From assembly GCF_019175285.1 (NCBI RefSeq), contig NC_056523.1, positions 295,173,366 to 295,237,365 on the forward strand: a stretch of 64,000 nt of DNA. Direction: 5' to 3'. Every line of letters begins with the position of its first letter. The first letter of the stretch is position 1. The notes under the pieces were generated by a model, which saw only the letters and a list, made by a program, of their open reading frames with translations, had not been told where the DNA came from and ran no database searches. Shown here piece by piece: positions 1 through 15,418 of the stretch. Made by a program: the position numbers and the translations under genes. This DNA comes from Sceloporus undulatus. Its lineage: Eukaryota > Chordata > Lepidosauria > Squamata > Phrynosomatidae.

Positions 1-261
1 CCCGATACTCCGGGGAAAGGGGCGGGGCCAGACCACCCCAAATTGGCAGTCTGTATCCCGCCATTGTTTATGTGGCTGGGAGAAGCTCTTCCTTCTACTG
101 TTCCTTCCAAAGTAATAGAGGGGAACCTTCAGCCCTTGTGCTTAAATTGTTCCCAGAGTGCCAACTGCCAAATGTGTGACCAAGCTGCATGCTCCACAGT
201 GTTCAATGATTCCTCTACATGCCACTTAACATAGCAATAGCAAATACATTTCTATTCTGCT

Positions 262-400
262 TACCCATGTACTAAGTGGTTTATAAAGTGTAAGCTAATT
301 GCCCCCAACAAGTTGGGTACTCATTTTAGTGACCTTGGAAGGATGCCAGACTGAGTTCACCTGGAGCCACTGGCTGGTATTGAACTCACAAATTAGAGGT
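262..400 (-). mobile_element. tRNA-derived SINE fragment
   Basis: Read on the minus strand it matches the body of the SINE copies at 1711-1918 and 57892-58090: the 'gagttcaat' B-box-like region, then 'atgagtaccca', 'gggggcaattagctta', and a tail resembling 'taaaccacttag'. The tRNA-like 5' head is missing or degraded. It lies antisense to TRIM23. Confidence 0.6.
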
Positions 401-1120
401 GTGTGGAAAGATCTGCTTTTGTTTCTGATCACTTTTTGGGTGTTTGCTCTTCACCCTCACCATTGGCTCTCATTCTGCCAGTTTGGGAAAGCCTACAGCG
501 TGCAGGAAATGGGTTTGCAATGGGTTACACAAATTAGCCTGCATCTGGCACCTGCATTGGCAACCAGCTTCACAGCATGTGATATCCTGAATCTGGGTGC
601 CAACTGCTTTGGAACCAGTACCTGTGCCAGGAACTCAGTTTCACCAAACATAGTGAACACCACACCTGATGTTAGAGCTATGACCATGCACCTTCACACT
701 GTCAGCCCCATGGAGTCCGCTTTTACCCACCCTGCACCTTGCCCTGTTGCAAAGGACATATAGTTGGCAAGAATGACTTCTCTGGACTGACAGTGTGAGC
801 AGGCATGGTCATTCCTTCCGATACGATGTAGCTGACAGAGGACTTGCTATGAAAAACTAAAATGTCTATCCCAAAATCTTTCCCCATGCTTGTTCTAAAT
901 TGTCCCCATATAGAACACAAGATATGGTGGCTGTTACCCTCCATGATTCAAAACAGTTTCCAAAGTATCTTTGGTTTAACTGCTAATGAAATACCGTGCA
1001 GCATTTGAAAGGCATAGATTTGACAGTTGACATATTTGTTGCTTCAGTAATAGTTTGATGATTGACTCCAGATCTTCCTTCTACAAATGGAGTGGCTCTT
1101 TCTGCCCGCATAAGGTGTCC

Positions 1121-2300
1121 TAGTCATAGAATCATAGAGTTGAAAGAGACCACAGGGCCATCAAGTTCAACCCCCTGACATACAGGAATACTAAAAGTAC
1201 CCCTGACAGATTGCCATCCAGCCTCTGTTTAAAAACCTCCAAAGAAGGAAACTCTATCACTCTCCAAGGCAGCGTATCACACTGTTAAACAGCTCTTACT
1301 ATCAGGAGGTTCTTCCTAATGCTGACATGGCATATTTTTGTCCTGTAGTTTGAATCCATTGCTCTGGGTCCTATTCTCTGGAGCTGCAGAACACCAGTTT
1401 GATCCATCCTCAATATGACATCCCTTCAAATATTTAAACAGGGCTAACATACCACCTTTTAACCATCTCTTCTTCAGGTTAATCAAACCCAGCTCTCTAA
1501 GTCTCTCCTCATAGGGCATGATTTTCAAACTTTTCACCATTTTGGTCACCCTTCACTTGAGCATGCTCCAGCTTGTCCACATCCTTCTTGAATTGTGCTG
1601 CCCAGAACTGGACACAATATTCCAGGTGAGGCCTGACCAAAGCAGAATAGAGTGGCACTATTACTTCCCCTGATCTAGACACTATACTTCCATTGATGCA
1701 ACCTAAAATCCCTGGTGGCGCAGTAGTTAAATGCCTGTACTGCAGCCACTCACTCAAAACCATAAAGTTCAGTACCAGCGAAAAGGTTCAAGCTTGACTC
1801 AGGCTTGCATCCTTCCGAGGTTGCTAAAATGAGTACCCAGCTTGTTGGGGGCAATTAGCTTACAGTTGTAAACTGCTTAGAGACTGCGGTATATAAATGA
1901 AGCTGTGTGTTTGTTTGTTAAAATCACATTGGCTTTTTTAGCTGCTGCACCACACTATTGACTCAAGTTCAACTTGTGGTCTGCTAGGACTCCTAGATTC
2001 CTTTCACATGTACTGTTGTCAAGCCAGGTGTCCTCCATCCTATATCTGTGCATTTAATTTTTTACTGCCCAACTGTAGTATCCTATGTTTCTCCCTGTTG
2101 AAATTAATTTTATTAGTTTCGGCCCAGATTTCTAATCCATTAAGGTTATTGAATAGTGCAGTGCAACTTTTCCACCAGATGAAGTGGCGTGCATGTGTGT
2201 TTTTCTTCACCTGAGGAATTCTTGATCTTGGTAAATATCCAGAACAATGAAGGGGACACAGAATTAAGATGCAGTGTAAGAAATTTGAAAAGCCCAAACA
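1121..2300 (-). mobile_element. CR1-type LINE, 3' part, split by a SINE
   Basis: The minus strand translates in pieces to the C-terminal end of a CR1 reverse transcriptase, with recognisable stretches such as '[11 protein letters not shown]' and '[10 protein letters not shown]' and '[13 protein letters not shown]' (about 1330-1760). The end near 1121-1200 is the typical squamate CR1/L3 3' end ('atagaatcatagagttg...'). It is 5'-truncated, has stops and frame changes, and is interrupted by a SINE at 1711-1918. A second copy of the same family lies at 25460-26125. Confidence 0.8.
1711..1918 (+). mobile_element. tRNA-derived SINE inserted in CR1
   Basis: It starts with 'cctggtggcgcagtagttaa', an A-box-like tRNA head, and runs through 'atgagtacccagcttgttgg' to an L2-like tail ending 'cggtatataaatga'. 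It is flanked by the direct repeat 'taaaatc' at 1704-1710 and 1919-1925. The CR1 sequence continues on both sides, so this is a clean insertion younger than the LINE. The family is a common squamate SINE; I do not give a Repbase name. Confidence 0.8.
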
Positions 2301-2394
2301 TTTCTATGTATGAAAAAGGGACTGCCAGACATAGGGACTGGACAGACAGGGAGAAAGGGGTGGACAGAGACTGCCATGGTGACTATACGTCACA

Positions 2395-2660
2395 GCAATA
2401 ACACACTCAGAAAAAGGAGCTGCGAAACAGTGCTCCTTTTTTTGCCGCTGCCAAGGCGCCATTAGTGCCCTAGAGCGGCACAGTAACATCCGTTGTGTGC
2501 CGCGACATTTGGACATGGCGCACAATGCACATCATCAGTGTACGCACACCAAAATGGCACTGGGAGAACGCGGTAGGGCTCAGGAGCATGGGTATGCTCT
2601 GCTCTCCCAAATCTTTAAATCTGCCCCAGGGCGGCGCTTTACTTGTCTGCATCGGGATAT
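2395..2660. repeat. GC-rich multi-hairpin element (putative MITE)
   Basis: This short GC-rich block sits in AT-rich intron. It contains an arm pair around 2412-2445 ('aaaaaggagc' and 'gctccttttt'), an 'ggcgccatt' segment and other short inverted pairs. It resembles in style, not in exact sequence, the elements at 20405-20733 and 38487-38851. Ends and family are not certain. Confidence 0.4.
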
Positions 2661-2970
2661 ACTCTTCTTACCATAGCATAATATAATACAGTGGAAACTA
2701 CTGTAGAAACTGCCTTAACATCTGACAGTTCTGGAAGCTGAAGTCTGAAGTCACACAAATCCAGAGTGGTGCACAACTTTCTTTCATGTATCATTTTATT
2801 ATTTTACCAGTTCACGAAGCTTAAAATAAGAAACGCACACACAATGCTTCACAGTAATATTTTCCTTTGCTACAGCACCTGGACCTGAAGAATGTTTTTG
2901 GAGAAAGACAAATGCAATGTCAAGGCTCTCTTTAAAAAACAAAAACAAAAAACTTTCCTCTCTTCTGCAG

Positions 2971-5944
<2,974 letters not shown>

Positions 5945-8900
5945 GGCCCTACTGAGAGGCATTAAACTTGAAGATCTGTTAATTTATTTGTGTGACTGAG
6001 TATCTAAGATGAACTTATCTGTTTTTCCTACAGAAAACACTAACAGTTTTGCTGGAATGGTTATTAAAGTGTAGTAAAGTGAGTGTGTAACTCCTATAAA
6101 TTATGGTAACATAGTGGATTTGCAGGAAAGGTGCCTTGATTCTTCTAAAAATGAAATATAAAAGGTTCCCCGGTTAACAGATTAATCCATTGTTAAGACT
6201 AGGGCTTTCAGGAGTTGGCATTTATTTGACCTACTTTTTTCAGAGTTGCATTTGTTGCATTCACTTTAGAGTGGATTTAGATTGAGGTACATGGGAGTAG
6301 ACTTGTGAAAGCATTCTTTCCTCTCTCCTCCTTCCTGTGGCAGCCCCTTTCCTGAAAATGCTTCACAGTGGATTAGAGGATTATGTGAATGCTAGAAGCT
6401 GGGGGTCAGGGGAGATGCCTGAAAATTGGGTGGAAACACCTTCCATGAATAGAACCCTGCTGTGCATGGAAGCCAGATATTGGGTTCCGCTGTGTTTCTC
6501 GGGTTTGAGAAACTTTTCTACTGTTCAGTTGCCAACATGTGTCAAAAGATGAGCAAGTACAGCAAGGACTGAACTGTCTAGCCTCTCTTCTGGTTTTACA
6601 GCTTTGCTTCTTTTAAGTACAAAACTCAAGTATGTATCTTGAGCAGATCACAGCACTTGTTTTGGTTTGGGGAATGATCTCTTTATTTCTTAGGTTTTAC
6701 ATATTGAAAAAATGGTTGCACTTATCAGAGACTCACTTATTCTTTTGCACCATGTCAATTGCATAGTATCTGTGAATGATATTACTTTTAAATATTGTGT
6801 CAACAAAATGCACACTTTTTCGTGTTAGTTAGAGAAGCTGCTGTGAATTATTTGTTTTGGCTAATCTGCTTTATGAAAGGAGTTATGGTATATCATCAGT
6901 TGTAATGCCTGAACAAATACATTGTGTACCTTTTATTAGCATGATACCATAATTGGTGTGCTAGATTTTTAGTTGCTTAAAATCCCCACCCCACCCTTTG
7001 TTGTTGGACTTCTTAAGATGTTATAATTATCAGAAGCAGTATTTGTTGAGCCTAACAGTGAAACCCTGTATGATAAGAATTCTTAACAAAACAAAATAGT
7101 GCATTTCCTGTACAAGTATTATTTGTGGTATGATGAACACAGGCCTTTTTGTGGGAGCTGGAGCAGCAGTAGAGAGAAATAATAGGGGTTCAATGGCTGT
7201 GGTTGAGAGGGGTGGAAATCATACCTCATGTTCCACCTTTCAAGAAGATAGCAGTACGACAGCATGGGTCTTGTACAAAATTAAACCAAAGAAAGCAAAT
7301 TAAATCAAACACAGTTGCATTGTGACAGGAAGCAGGTGGCATTTGGTCAAGAAAAAAGCAGAAGAGCAAGGCAGATCAGCGAAGATGATTTCTGAATGTT
7401 GGAGACATACAAGTTGTTGCTCACCTCAGGTTGCCCCATTGGTTTTCTTCCCTTTATTGGGTATGAATTTGAGATCCCAAGCTGCTTCTGCCCTTTGTTG
7501 CCTTATTGCCTCTTCTTTCACTTGTCCCAACAATTCTGTTTGGAAACTGAGTTCCCCTTTTAGCTCTTGAAGGCTATTTACTACTACTTTTCCAATGGCT
7601 TTTCCCGGCATTCCATAAATTCCCATCCTCCCATTGAAACTGCTAAAATCAACTCCCACCCCTCTAAAGATTCACTTTCAATTTTTCCATTTCTCCACCT
7701 CCCATTTGGATGTTCTTAAGAGAAGAAAACCCACACTTTGCAGGAAAAAAACTGGCAGTGAAATTAAATTCTAAGTTTCTCCTGGTGTTGTAAGTAACAG
7801 GCTTTTATGGTAGCCAATCTGATCCCCACCAGTTTTGAGTGGATGACTGAAAGAGTAAACTTCCCAAGTCACCTTAAATGTGTCTTAATGGAAGTCTCAA
7901 CCAATTACAGTGGTTGCAATTAAAAATAGAAATTCTCTTAAACTTACAATTTTTATGATTTTGATAAAGGTGCATTGTATGCATTTTCTGAAGCCCTTCC
8001 CTTCCCTGGCTGACACCTCATCAAGTGGCCTGAATGCCCTACGCTGTGCCTTACAGTCAACTACTCATCTGATGGCACATTGCCTTTCACTTCCTCCTAC
8101 CAAACAAATTAATCATGCTTTATCTTGAGTACTTTGTGATGAAAAATAATGTAAAAATCTTGAGAATCTGGACTATTTTTCTTGCACAGACTCATAACAG
8201 AAGCACAGTTTCTCTTGTCATCATGGCTTGCTTTTATTCCTGCTTGAATACTGAAAGAGCTTTGATTCAAATTGCATGTGTCTCTTTTAGGCTACAGACA
8301 ATTCTGCTTATTTTTCCTAATGTTAGATAGTGTGTTAATGGAGAAAGCTTTGTGCCTTGATTGTAACAGTTCCTCTTGTTAACTTTGTGGTTTTGTGTTG
8401 GCTTAACTATTCAAATACCTTGTATTTTTGCAGGTCAAGATAATATTTAACCTAATTAACATACTCTGGTTTCTTTTCATATGGTAAAACTCTTCTCCTT
8501 TTAACCTTTAAGACACTAGTTAGCACTTGTATTTATGTTTGAACCTGCAGTGATTTTAGGATAGCGGATATGAAAGTTCTGTGTTGTACTATGATATAAT
8601 TTTGTGTGAGTCTGCTAATGTAGAGATTATGCAGAAGTATTTAAGGCTGTGTGCATTTTGACGGGTTTCTCTATATTTCATCTCAGAAAGAGGGCATATC
8701 TGGTTGAGTAAAAGCCCAGGGTCCAAATCCCGATTTTACTGTGGTGTTCTTAATACGTCCGTACTTAAGGCATCAGTGATTAATGACTGGGATGAAGTAG
8801 GGAGACTTTATTACTAGTGTTATCTTAAGGGACTGCAGTTGTGTGTGAAAGCAAATTCCCTTTCTTAGTAATATAGTGTTCTCTCAAAGCTCCTCTCAGT

Positions 8901-9189
8901 CATGTAATCTTCAATTATTTAACCCTTAAGTCCTTTTCCCTCCTTCAATTTCATTATATAGCCTTGCCTAGCCAGTTGATAAAATACAGTCTAATAGAAG
9001 GGCAATAACCCAAGCAACAGAGCAATTCACAGCAGATTGTATTTCCTGCAGCCACTAGTCCTGCGGGTGGGTGGACTACTTTGTAATTATCAGTACGTCA
9101 TTCTCTGGGCAGTGCAGAGAAGCAATTCACAATCATGTGGGAGATACCTCAGTCCATATAACTCTAGATGGGCATGACTGCCAGCTTAA
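5945..9189. other. TRIM23 3'UTR and downstream spacer, no gene seen
   Basis: This AT-rich sequence follows the TRIM23 stop codon and is likely to include its 3'UTR. An ATTAAA hexamer at 6063-6068 is a possible poly(A) signal, but no convincing AATAAA was found nearby. A 77-codon minus-strand ORF at 7426-7659 reads as a polar, coiled-coil-like peptide of unknown nature; it may be a LINE relic. No exon-like pattern is visible elsewhere. Confidence 0.5.
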
Positions 9190-10235
9190 TTATTTAGAGA
9201 GCGGTTTGCAGCATTCTTCTGCCAAATGATGGCTTTGTTGATAGGTGTTTGTTTTTCTTGATAAACATTGTTGGGTTATTCCTGGCTACTGCTCTACAAA
9301 TGTCTTCCAGAGAAGCATTCACAGTGCGTAAACCTTTGATATCACTATTGACCTTGTTTAATGAACCCATATGCATAAGCCTTTAATGTTTCCAGTGATC
9401 TTGTTGAATGAAATCACACTTGATGCAGTTTAGGCTTATGTGTGCAGTTGTAATGTAAATACAAGCCTTTATCCAGCAAGACAACATCTGATAAGAAGTC
9501 AAGTGACTCAGTGTTCTAGGACTGAAAGACTCGTGCCTAAGTGGTTTTGTGCATTCCAAATATATATTTACTGCATATTACACACTGAACATGTGCCATT
9601 TTTTAATACATTTGACAGAAAAGTAATGTAGAGTCTAAGCTAAACAATATTTTCTATGAATTTTTGCTGATGGACAAAGGTGACAGCTCAGACATTCTTC
9701 TATCTGGTGTTTTTACTACTAAGACTGCATTTAATGTTAAAGGCTTTACTGAAGCTTCATTTAAAGGTTCAAAAGGCTGAATTATCACACATTTAATTAT
9801 TTCAAATCCCAGGATGGAAACCTGTGCATGGTTGGTGGACACTTCATTGTTGCCCTCTTCAGAAATCTTTTAATGTGCAGATGTGTGAATAGTGTTTGGC
9901 CAGCTGCTTGTAACACCATAGCAGAGCAACTGCTAAAATGTATTAGGCTTGATGAAAAACACTTGATGGAAAACTGGCTTGAACAAAATTATTTATAATC
10001 ACCTTCTCAGCTGTATCCCATTCAGTTGACACCACTGCCTAAAGGCTTGTCACATCAAATTATAGAATTTCTGAGTTGACAATAATAGAGTATCTCTGAT
10101 TTTATTAAGAGTAGCCCACTAGCTGCAAATCAAGCAATTCAATTTCCAAGGGACCAAGTCTCTGCCAAAATGGATCTGGCTGTACAGTTACTCTTGATGT
10201 AGCAGATCTACTCATAACGGAAGCCAAAGTGGAGG

Positions 10236-10285
<50 letters not shown>

Positions 10286-11930
10286 GCGCTGTAGATTTGC
10301 ACAGCGCTGTACACAAAACAATAAATATATACGAGAAAGCCTGCCTATGGCGTACAATGTTCCTAATTGTAGAAACTGTGAAAACCACACCCTCTTGGCG
10401 GTTCTACCAGAATAACCTTGTTCAGAATACTTGATAATAATGACAGTCATGGGAAAAGATATAGGCACCCAGTGACAAAGAAGTCATCAAAGCACATTAC
10501 ACATTGTAATGTGCAGTGCAAATCGGTTGTGCTCTTTGTCTTAACGAAATAAAATCAGGACAATTTGTGGATTTTGCAAGTTGCAGAAATGGCTGCTGCA
10601 AAAGGACATAATCCCTCATGAAGTTGTATGAATATCTCGATCGAGGCTCCTTGTTCCTGGGAGCACCATATTCCCCCCAAAACAATTGGCTTGTGTTTTT
10701 ACCCATCGGATAAGTAATTGAAATGGAATTAATTTTTCTCTTTGACCACTTTTAGAGCTTGGATGCTTCTTTGATTAGCCAGGAGATCTCTGACAGTTGT
10801 ATTGTCCATCTTTATTTAAAAGTGCTTGCCTCTGATCAGTTGGATATATTATAGGAGTGCCAGGTGAACTGACTTCAGTTCTAAAAAAATGTATACGGTG
10901 CTCTCCTTCTGGTGAACTTCATTTGACTTTAGTTGTAGTTGATTGACAACTAGCCCTCCAATCAGTCAGAATAACACTAGCCCCATCTGACTTGAGGAAA
11001 GGAATTCCTGCCATTAAATTTGCTTTGTGGATCCACCAGTGGAAAGATTTCATCAAGTCCTTTGCCAACTGTACATCTTAAAGATGGTTGCTCTGTATTG
11101 TTAAAGAGTGTAGTTGCAGAAACAGTTGAAGCCACATGTGAAAACTGTACTGTTGAAATCACTTGAACCTGAGCTACATGCGTAACATCTGCAGATGCTC
11201 CTGCTGTCAAGGATTAAGCATTTTCTCTTTCACCTCTGTAGAAAAGAACAGCCAATGTTCTTCTAGATCTGTGTTAGCTCCTAAATGCCTTAACCACTTC
11301 AAGAGGATTAAATTAATCTTGAAATTCCAAAGGAGTTGTATTCAAAATGACAGTGTACTGTCATTTTTCCACTTTCCATCTGGTCTACATGTTAACAATA
11401 TATTTTCAAGGTAAAGAAAGAGCTCAGCTCCATGTCAGATTTGCCATAATAGTTCTTCAAATACCCATGAAGCTGATACAAACCATAGGAAAGTGTCTTG
11501 AATTGGTAGTGCTTTCCTAAATGCAGTGCAAAAGAATCTTCTCCAGTTTGCAACTTTAGGTACATGCAACAAACTTCCCTCTCAGCTATTGGAGCTAGGT
11601 AATTATCCTGCTGCAAATTGCCTTTGCAGTGTTTATTTGAATTGTTGTACTTTACAATACCATTTAGGCACTTGAGATCTAAAACTGGGTGGTACCCCAT
11701 TGTGCTTAGAGACTGCAAAGGATGTTGAATAAACCCACTTCCTTTTTGAAGGGAGGGAAAAGGCAATCTGAATTGCTTCTTGCTTGTTTTTTGAACAACT
11801 GCCATAGCCTATTTCTTGTCTTTGGTTTCAATCAGCACTTTCTGTAACAAGATCTTTCATCTGAAGATGCATTGCTAGATTTGCTGTGAACTTTTGGTCC
11901 ATCTCTCCTGATGATTGAGCCAAACAGATC
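9190..11930 (-). mobile_element. DIRS-type retrotransposon fossil, degraded
   Basis: The minus strand carries, in the order expected for DIRS, remnants of a reverse transcriptase (about 11400-11900), an RNase H (about 10900-11100) and a tyrosine recombinase (about 9650-9850 and 9200-9380). The recombinase remnant keeps the 'PFEPLNEASVKPLTLNAV' and 'RRMSELSPLS' stretches typical of DIRS. The element is broken many times and lacks recognisable terminal repeats, so it is old. A short (ATT)n plus L2 tail is inserted at about 10230-10335. A second, younger DIRS copy lies at 42891-45522. Confidence 0.7.
10235..10335 (-). repeat. (ATT)n microsatellite plus L2 3' tail
   Basis: About 16 ATT units (10237-10285) are followed by 'gcgctgtagatttgcacagc' and 'gctgtacacaaaacaataaa', which also ends the L2 copy at 53541-53620 ('cagcgctgtacatacaat'). 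The trinucleotide run is therefore the 3' tail of an L2-type LINE read on the minus strand. Confidence 0.75.
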
Positions 11931-12454
11931 CAATACTATAGCATGTAAATTGGAGTGCATCTTTGGAGCTGACATGTCTGCCCCACATTCAGGTTAAATG
12001 AGGGGCCTCAAAACCCCTTCTACTTACTGTGGTGCTCAACATATGGACTGGGTTGCAGTCAGGCTGCTTAATTACTAGATGCTAGCCTTGTGACACACCA
12101 AACTAAATTGCAGTCTGTAGGTTGTAGCCATTTATAACCTATTCCTGGTTCCTACCACTTCCCTACAATGCATTTGTGCTGAAGATATAAAATATTTATT
12201 CTAAAAAGACACCTGTACCATATCTTACTGCTGAATTGAGTAAAGTCTCACACATTGGAGGTATGCAGTGAAACCTATACATGGTTAGTTGGAGCTAAAC
12301 TCTTCACATTTAAGGAGGCTTTCTTTCTGGCAATTTTGCATCTGATTATAGTACTATCTACTTCTCCAGTCTAGCTAGTGAAATGTTTCACCTACAGTGT
12401 TTCATCAATATACAAAAAAATTACCAATTTTCTTTCCCCATTTGCATGCAGGTA

Positions 12455-12660
12455 GAATTCAAAAATATGGCTGAGTTAGTCTGGAAAATCAGTATGAAAA
12501 GAGATCTTGCACCTTTGAAACTAACTGAGAGAAGTTGGTAGCATGAGCTTTCATAGACTTAAGCCTACTTCCTCAGATACATGGAGTAGATGCATGACTC
12601 TACCACATGAATCTGAGAAAGTAGACCAAAGTGTACAAAAGCTCATGCTACCAGCGCTCT
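12455..12660 (-). mobile_element. Dispersed repeat with hammerhead-like core
   Basis: This belongs to a dispersed repeat family with pieces at 23275, 24790, 31095, 34030, 34560, 40018 and 40590. The core on the minus strand, 12540-12586, has CTGAGGA, a short hairpin, GAAA and a GC-TCAT-GC mini-stem. A second, degraded, oppositely oriented half follows at about 12600-12655. The family is probably a Penelope-like retroelement terminal piece (inference). Confidence 0.55.
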
Positions 12661-13145
12661 CTGTAATAATGATGATGATGATGATGATTTATTTATAGCC
12701 CGCCCAATCACTAGGAATCAAGGCAGGTTACAACAGTAAAAATGCATCAGAAATACAATAAAATACTAATTGATCCCTTCCCAACCCCTCCCCATTATTA
12801 AAACTATAATTAAACAATCAAAGTTTAAAAACAATAAAATGCTATAGAGCATTAAGTTAAAATTAAAAACAATTTGGCAGGCAAAGAGACATCACAAAAC
12901 TGAGATCATATTCGTAAACATACACAAAGGGAAGAAGCTAGATTTTATTAGGTTGGGAAGGCCTGCAGAAGAGATCCGTCTTAAGAGCCTTTTTGAAGTC
13001 TGTAAGAGTGGAGATATGGCTTATCTCTTCCGGCAGGTCGTTCCACAACTTCAGCACAGCAGTAGAGAAGGCCCTTTGAGTGACAGAAGTTAGCCTAGCT
13101 CTTTTTGGTTGAAGTAGGTTCTCAAAGATGCTAGAAGGTTCCTTT
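12660..13145 (-). mobile_element. L2-type LINE 3' end
   Basis: A (GAT)n run at about 12668-12688 is followed by 'tttatttatagcccgccca', a usual L2 3' end in reptiles, read on the minus strand. Further in, 13000-13080, the minus strand encodes the motif for 'VWNDLPEEI' type C-terminal L2 protein ('gttccacaacttcagc', 'cttccggcaggtcg'). It is 5'-truncated. A copy of the same subfamily is at 61338-61700. Confidence 0.75.
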
Positions 13146-14836
13146 GCATACTGATTTTCTTACATGCATTCTGGGATGAAGAACAAATACAGTATACAGT
13201 CGCCTATGACAAATTTCAAGGTTAAATGTAAGCACAAAAATAATGCTGCCCATCTGATATAAGGCTTGTACAGGGTCTCTTCTTTCTCTTCTAGATGAAG
13301 AGATTTCTGCATTCTTTGTCTCTTAATTGAAATCGTGTTACAATGTCTGCCATAAGTTTCCTAAGAAAAATAGAGGTCTTTTACCCCTGCAAAATTTTCT
13401 GCTTTCAAATGGAAAGACTGTTATGTGTGTAAATAATTTGAAGGCATTCTGTTATGCTCACTGAAGTCACATATTGGCATTTTATTTTTAATGCTGTTAC
13501 GCTAAATGATCTCACCTGATACACAGCAGTTCAGAAAGCCAAATGTGAATTTTTACTTCTTCGGTGGCTTTGATTATTCTAGCTTTGCAGCTGTGGACCT
13601 TTTGCTCTTTATAAAACACTTAAAATGTTGATTTTAGGAAAAATTGTTTGGAAAACATGTTAATTCCTTAACACTGACAAAAGTCAAGGTCCTTTACAAG
13701 TGTGGTTTGCCTGCATAAGTATTAATTACATTCAAGTGACTGTGAAAACAGGTATTGCAGCTCTTTGGTTCCAGGTTTTACCAGATTTATTTAGTAGCTT
13801 GTTTGTACTGTACAGGTATGTAATAATTTCAGTTATAAACTTAAGCTTGTTTCATATGTCATTGAGCTTTAAATTCATGTTAGTGTACTGATGTGTTGCA
13901 ATTTTAAAAGTGTGTTTAAATTCCATTTTCTAAAAGCTAGTATAAGCTGTTTTTAAGAGCAGACTGTATTTGACTAAATACTTGTTTGTAAACAATTGGA
14001 TCATAGTCAAGTTTTAACTGTGAAACTTAAAATGCAAATTGTGACTATAAAGGTATATTAACATATTGCTTTAAATGTGACAATACGTAGAGCTTTATTT
14101 CTTAATATACTCTAGCTTTTAACAGTGTGTAATGAGTTACTTTATGATTCTGGGTTGGGAATGAAAGGGTAGTTATTGCCCCATGATGGCATGCTCTGGA
14201 GAGACACTATGTGTAAAATAGTTCACAAAAAGAAACAGCATGTAATATAACAGTTGTACTAGAGTGGATTCAAGAGGGCCTTGGACTCCTAACAGTAAAA
14301 GTTCTCTAACAAAGTGTCTGTGTGTCTTTTTTCTGATGAAGTTATTGTCATTTTTAATATTTTTCTGGAACTTGGCATTTAAATTCATTGTTGAAGAAAA
14401 TGCCCTTCTTGTACTAAACTAATCTGTTTTTCAAAAAATAATAATGTAAGGTAAATACAATTTCCTGACTTGGCTGTATATGGTATAGATTTGTGTAATT
14501 TAATCAACTGTTCTACATTGATCTATCAAATGTGTAAAACTAGCAACTTTAATCTTACATTTTTCTTTCCAAATTGCCTATTAGGGTTTGCTTTTTAGCA
14601 GCTCCCATTAATATCTTCTGGATTGCATTCTTGTCAGTGTTATAAAACTATGATGCAGAATTAAACAATTACTTTATTATGAAAAGTATAAAATTAATAC
14701 CAACATGTAAGCATTTTAAAAACTGATCACAGACATATGCCATAATATTCCCTCTAGTGTACAGTATTCGCTACTTTTTGCATGATGAATGTGAATGCAT
14801 AACATAAGTTGAATGCATCAGATTTTCCTGTGACAT
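13146..14836. other. Intergenic spacer, nothing recognised
   Basis: AT-rich sequence with only short ORFs on both strands. I see no splice-linked coding pattern, no tRNA and no clear transposon ends. Confidence 0.5.
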
Positions 14837-14982
14837 TCATTTATCGTCAAATGGATCCCCGTCTCCCCGATATTTGATAGTAGAAGTTGGGATCCTGCCA
14901 GTGACCTTCTCAACTATTTTCCATACAATATGTAGTCCATAACAAGAATACAGAGTCAAGGAAATACATTTTGATGTCATAT
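14837..14982 (-). CDS. Unassigned candidate 3'-terminal exon
   Basis: On the minus strand a possible acceptor ('atatttctttag') is followed by 48 open codons ending in TGA at 14837. The peptide runs from MTSKCISLTLYSCYGLHIVW to TIKYRGDGDPFDDK; the acidic, polar C-terminus looks like a real protein end rather than random translation. I do not recognise it, no upstream exon was found, and no polyadenylation signal was checked. It could be a relic of a transposon protein, a retro-pseudogene or chance. It lies between TRIM23 and PPWD1, where I know of no gene in human. Confidence 0.25.
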
Positions 14983-15418
14983 CTAAAGAAATATCATTGT
15001 ACTCCTACCCTAATTGTCTGCATCTCATTTAACTAAAACTGAAATTATTTGGCCAGTTTATTCCTCTTTTGAAATTAGTTACAATGATTGGAGAGATGAG
15101 ATTTCTAATACGTTTTCAAAAATCTTACGTGATTTTGCCCTTGACAACTCTATTAAAGGGCAAGATTTATTGAGGGTTGCCACCGCTCTCCATTGATTGT
15201 TGCTCACAACTCCTGGTAGTGTCCCTTCCAAGTACAGGCCTAACTCTGTGTAGTTTCCAAGATCAGGTAGGATCTTGTGTCAAAGTACTTAGGCACTGGC
15301 ACACAATTCTAGAGTCAAGTAGGAGGTGGCAGTGTCTGGACCACTCAATACAGAAAAGTAGAAAAGGACATGGTTGGTGATTGCAACAGCTGGTTTGAGA
15401 AAGACACTCTGTTCTATA

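Larger units (their letters stand above)
1..2970. other. TRIM23 intron (5' part beyond window)
   Basis: No TRIM23 coding exon was found upstream of 2971, so this stretch is read as intron of TRIM23; its RING, B-box and coiled-coil exons must lie before the window. It holds a minus-strand SINE fragment, a minus-strand CR1 LINE with a SINE inside, and a GC-rich hairpin element. Around 679-709 and 784-811 there is a short inverted repeat (arms of about 26 bp, imperfect) with no assigned family. Nothing else was recognised in 400-1120. Confidence 0.6.

Noticed and set aside
7426-7659. 77-codon minus-strand ORF as a gene
   Set aside because: Charged helical peptide without a known family, splice context or promoter; possibly an old LINE piece.
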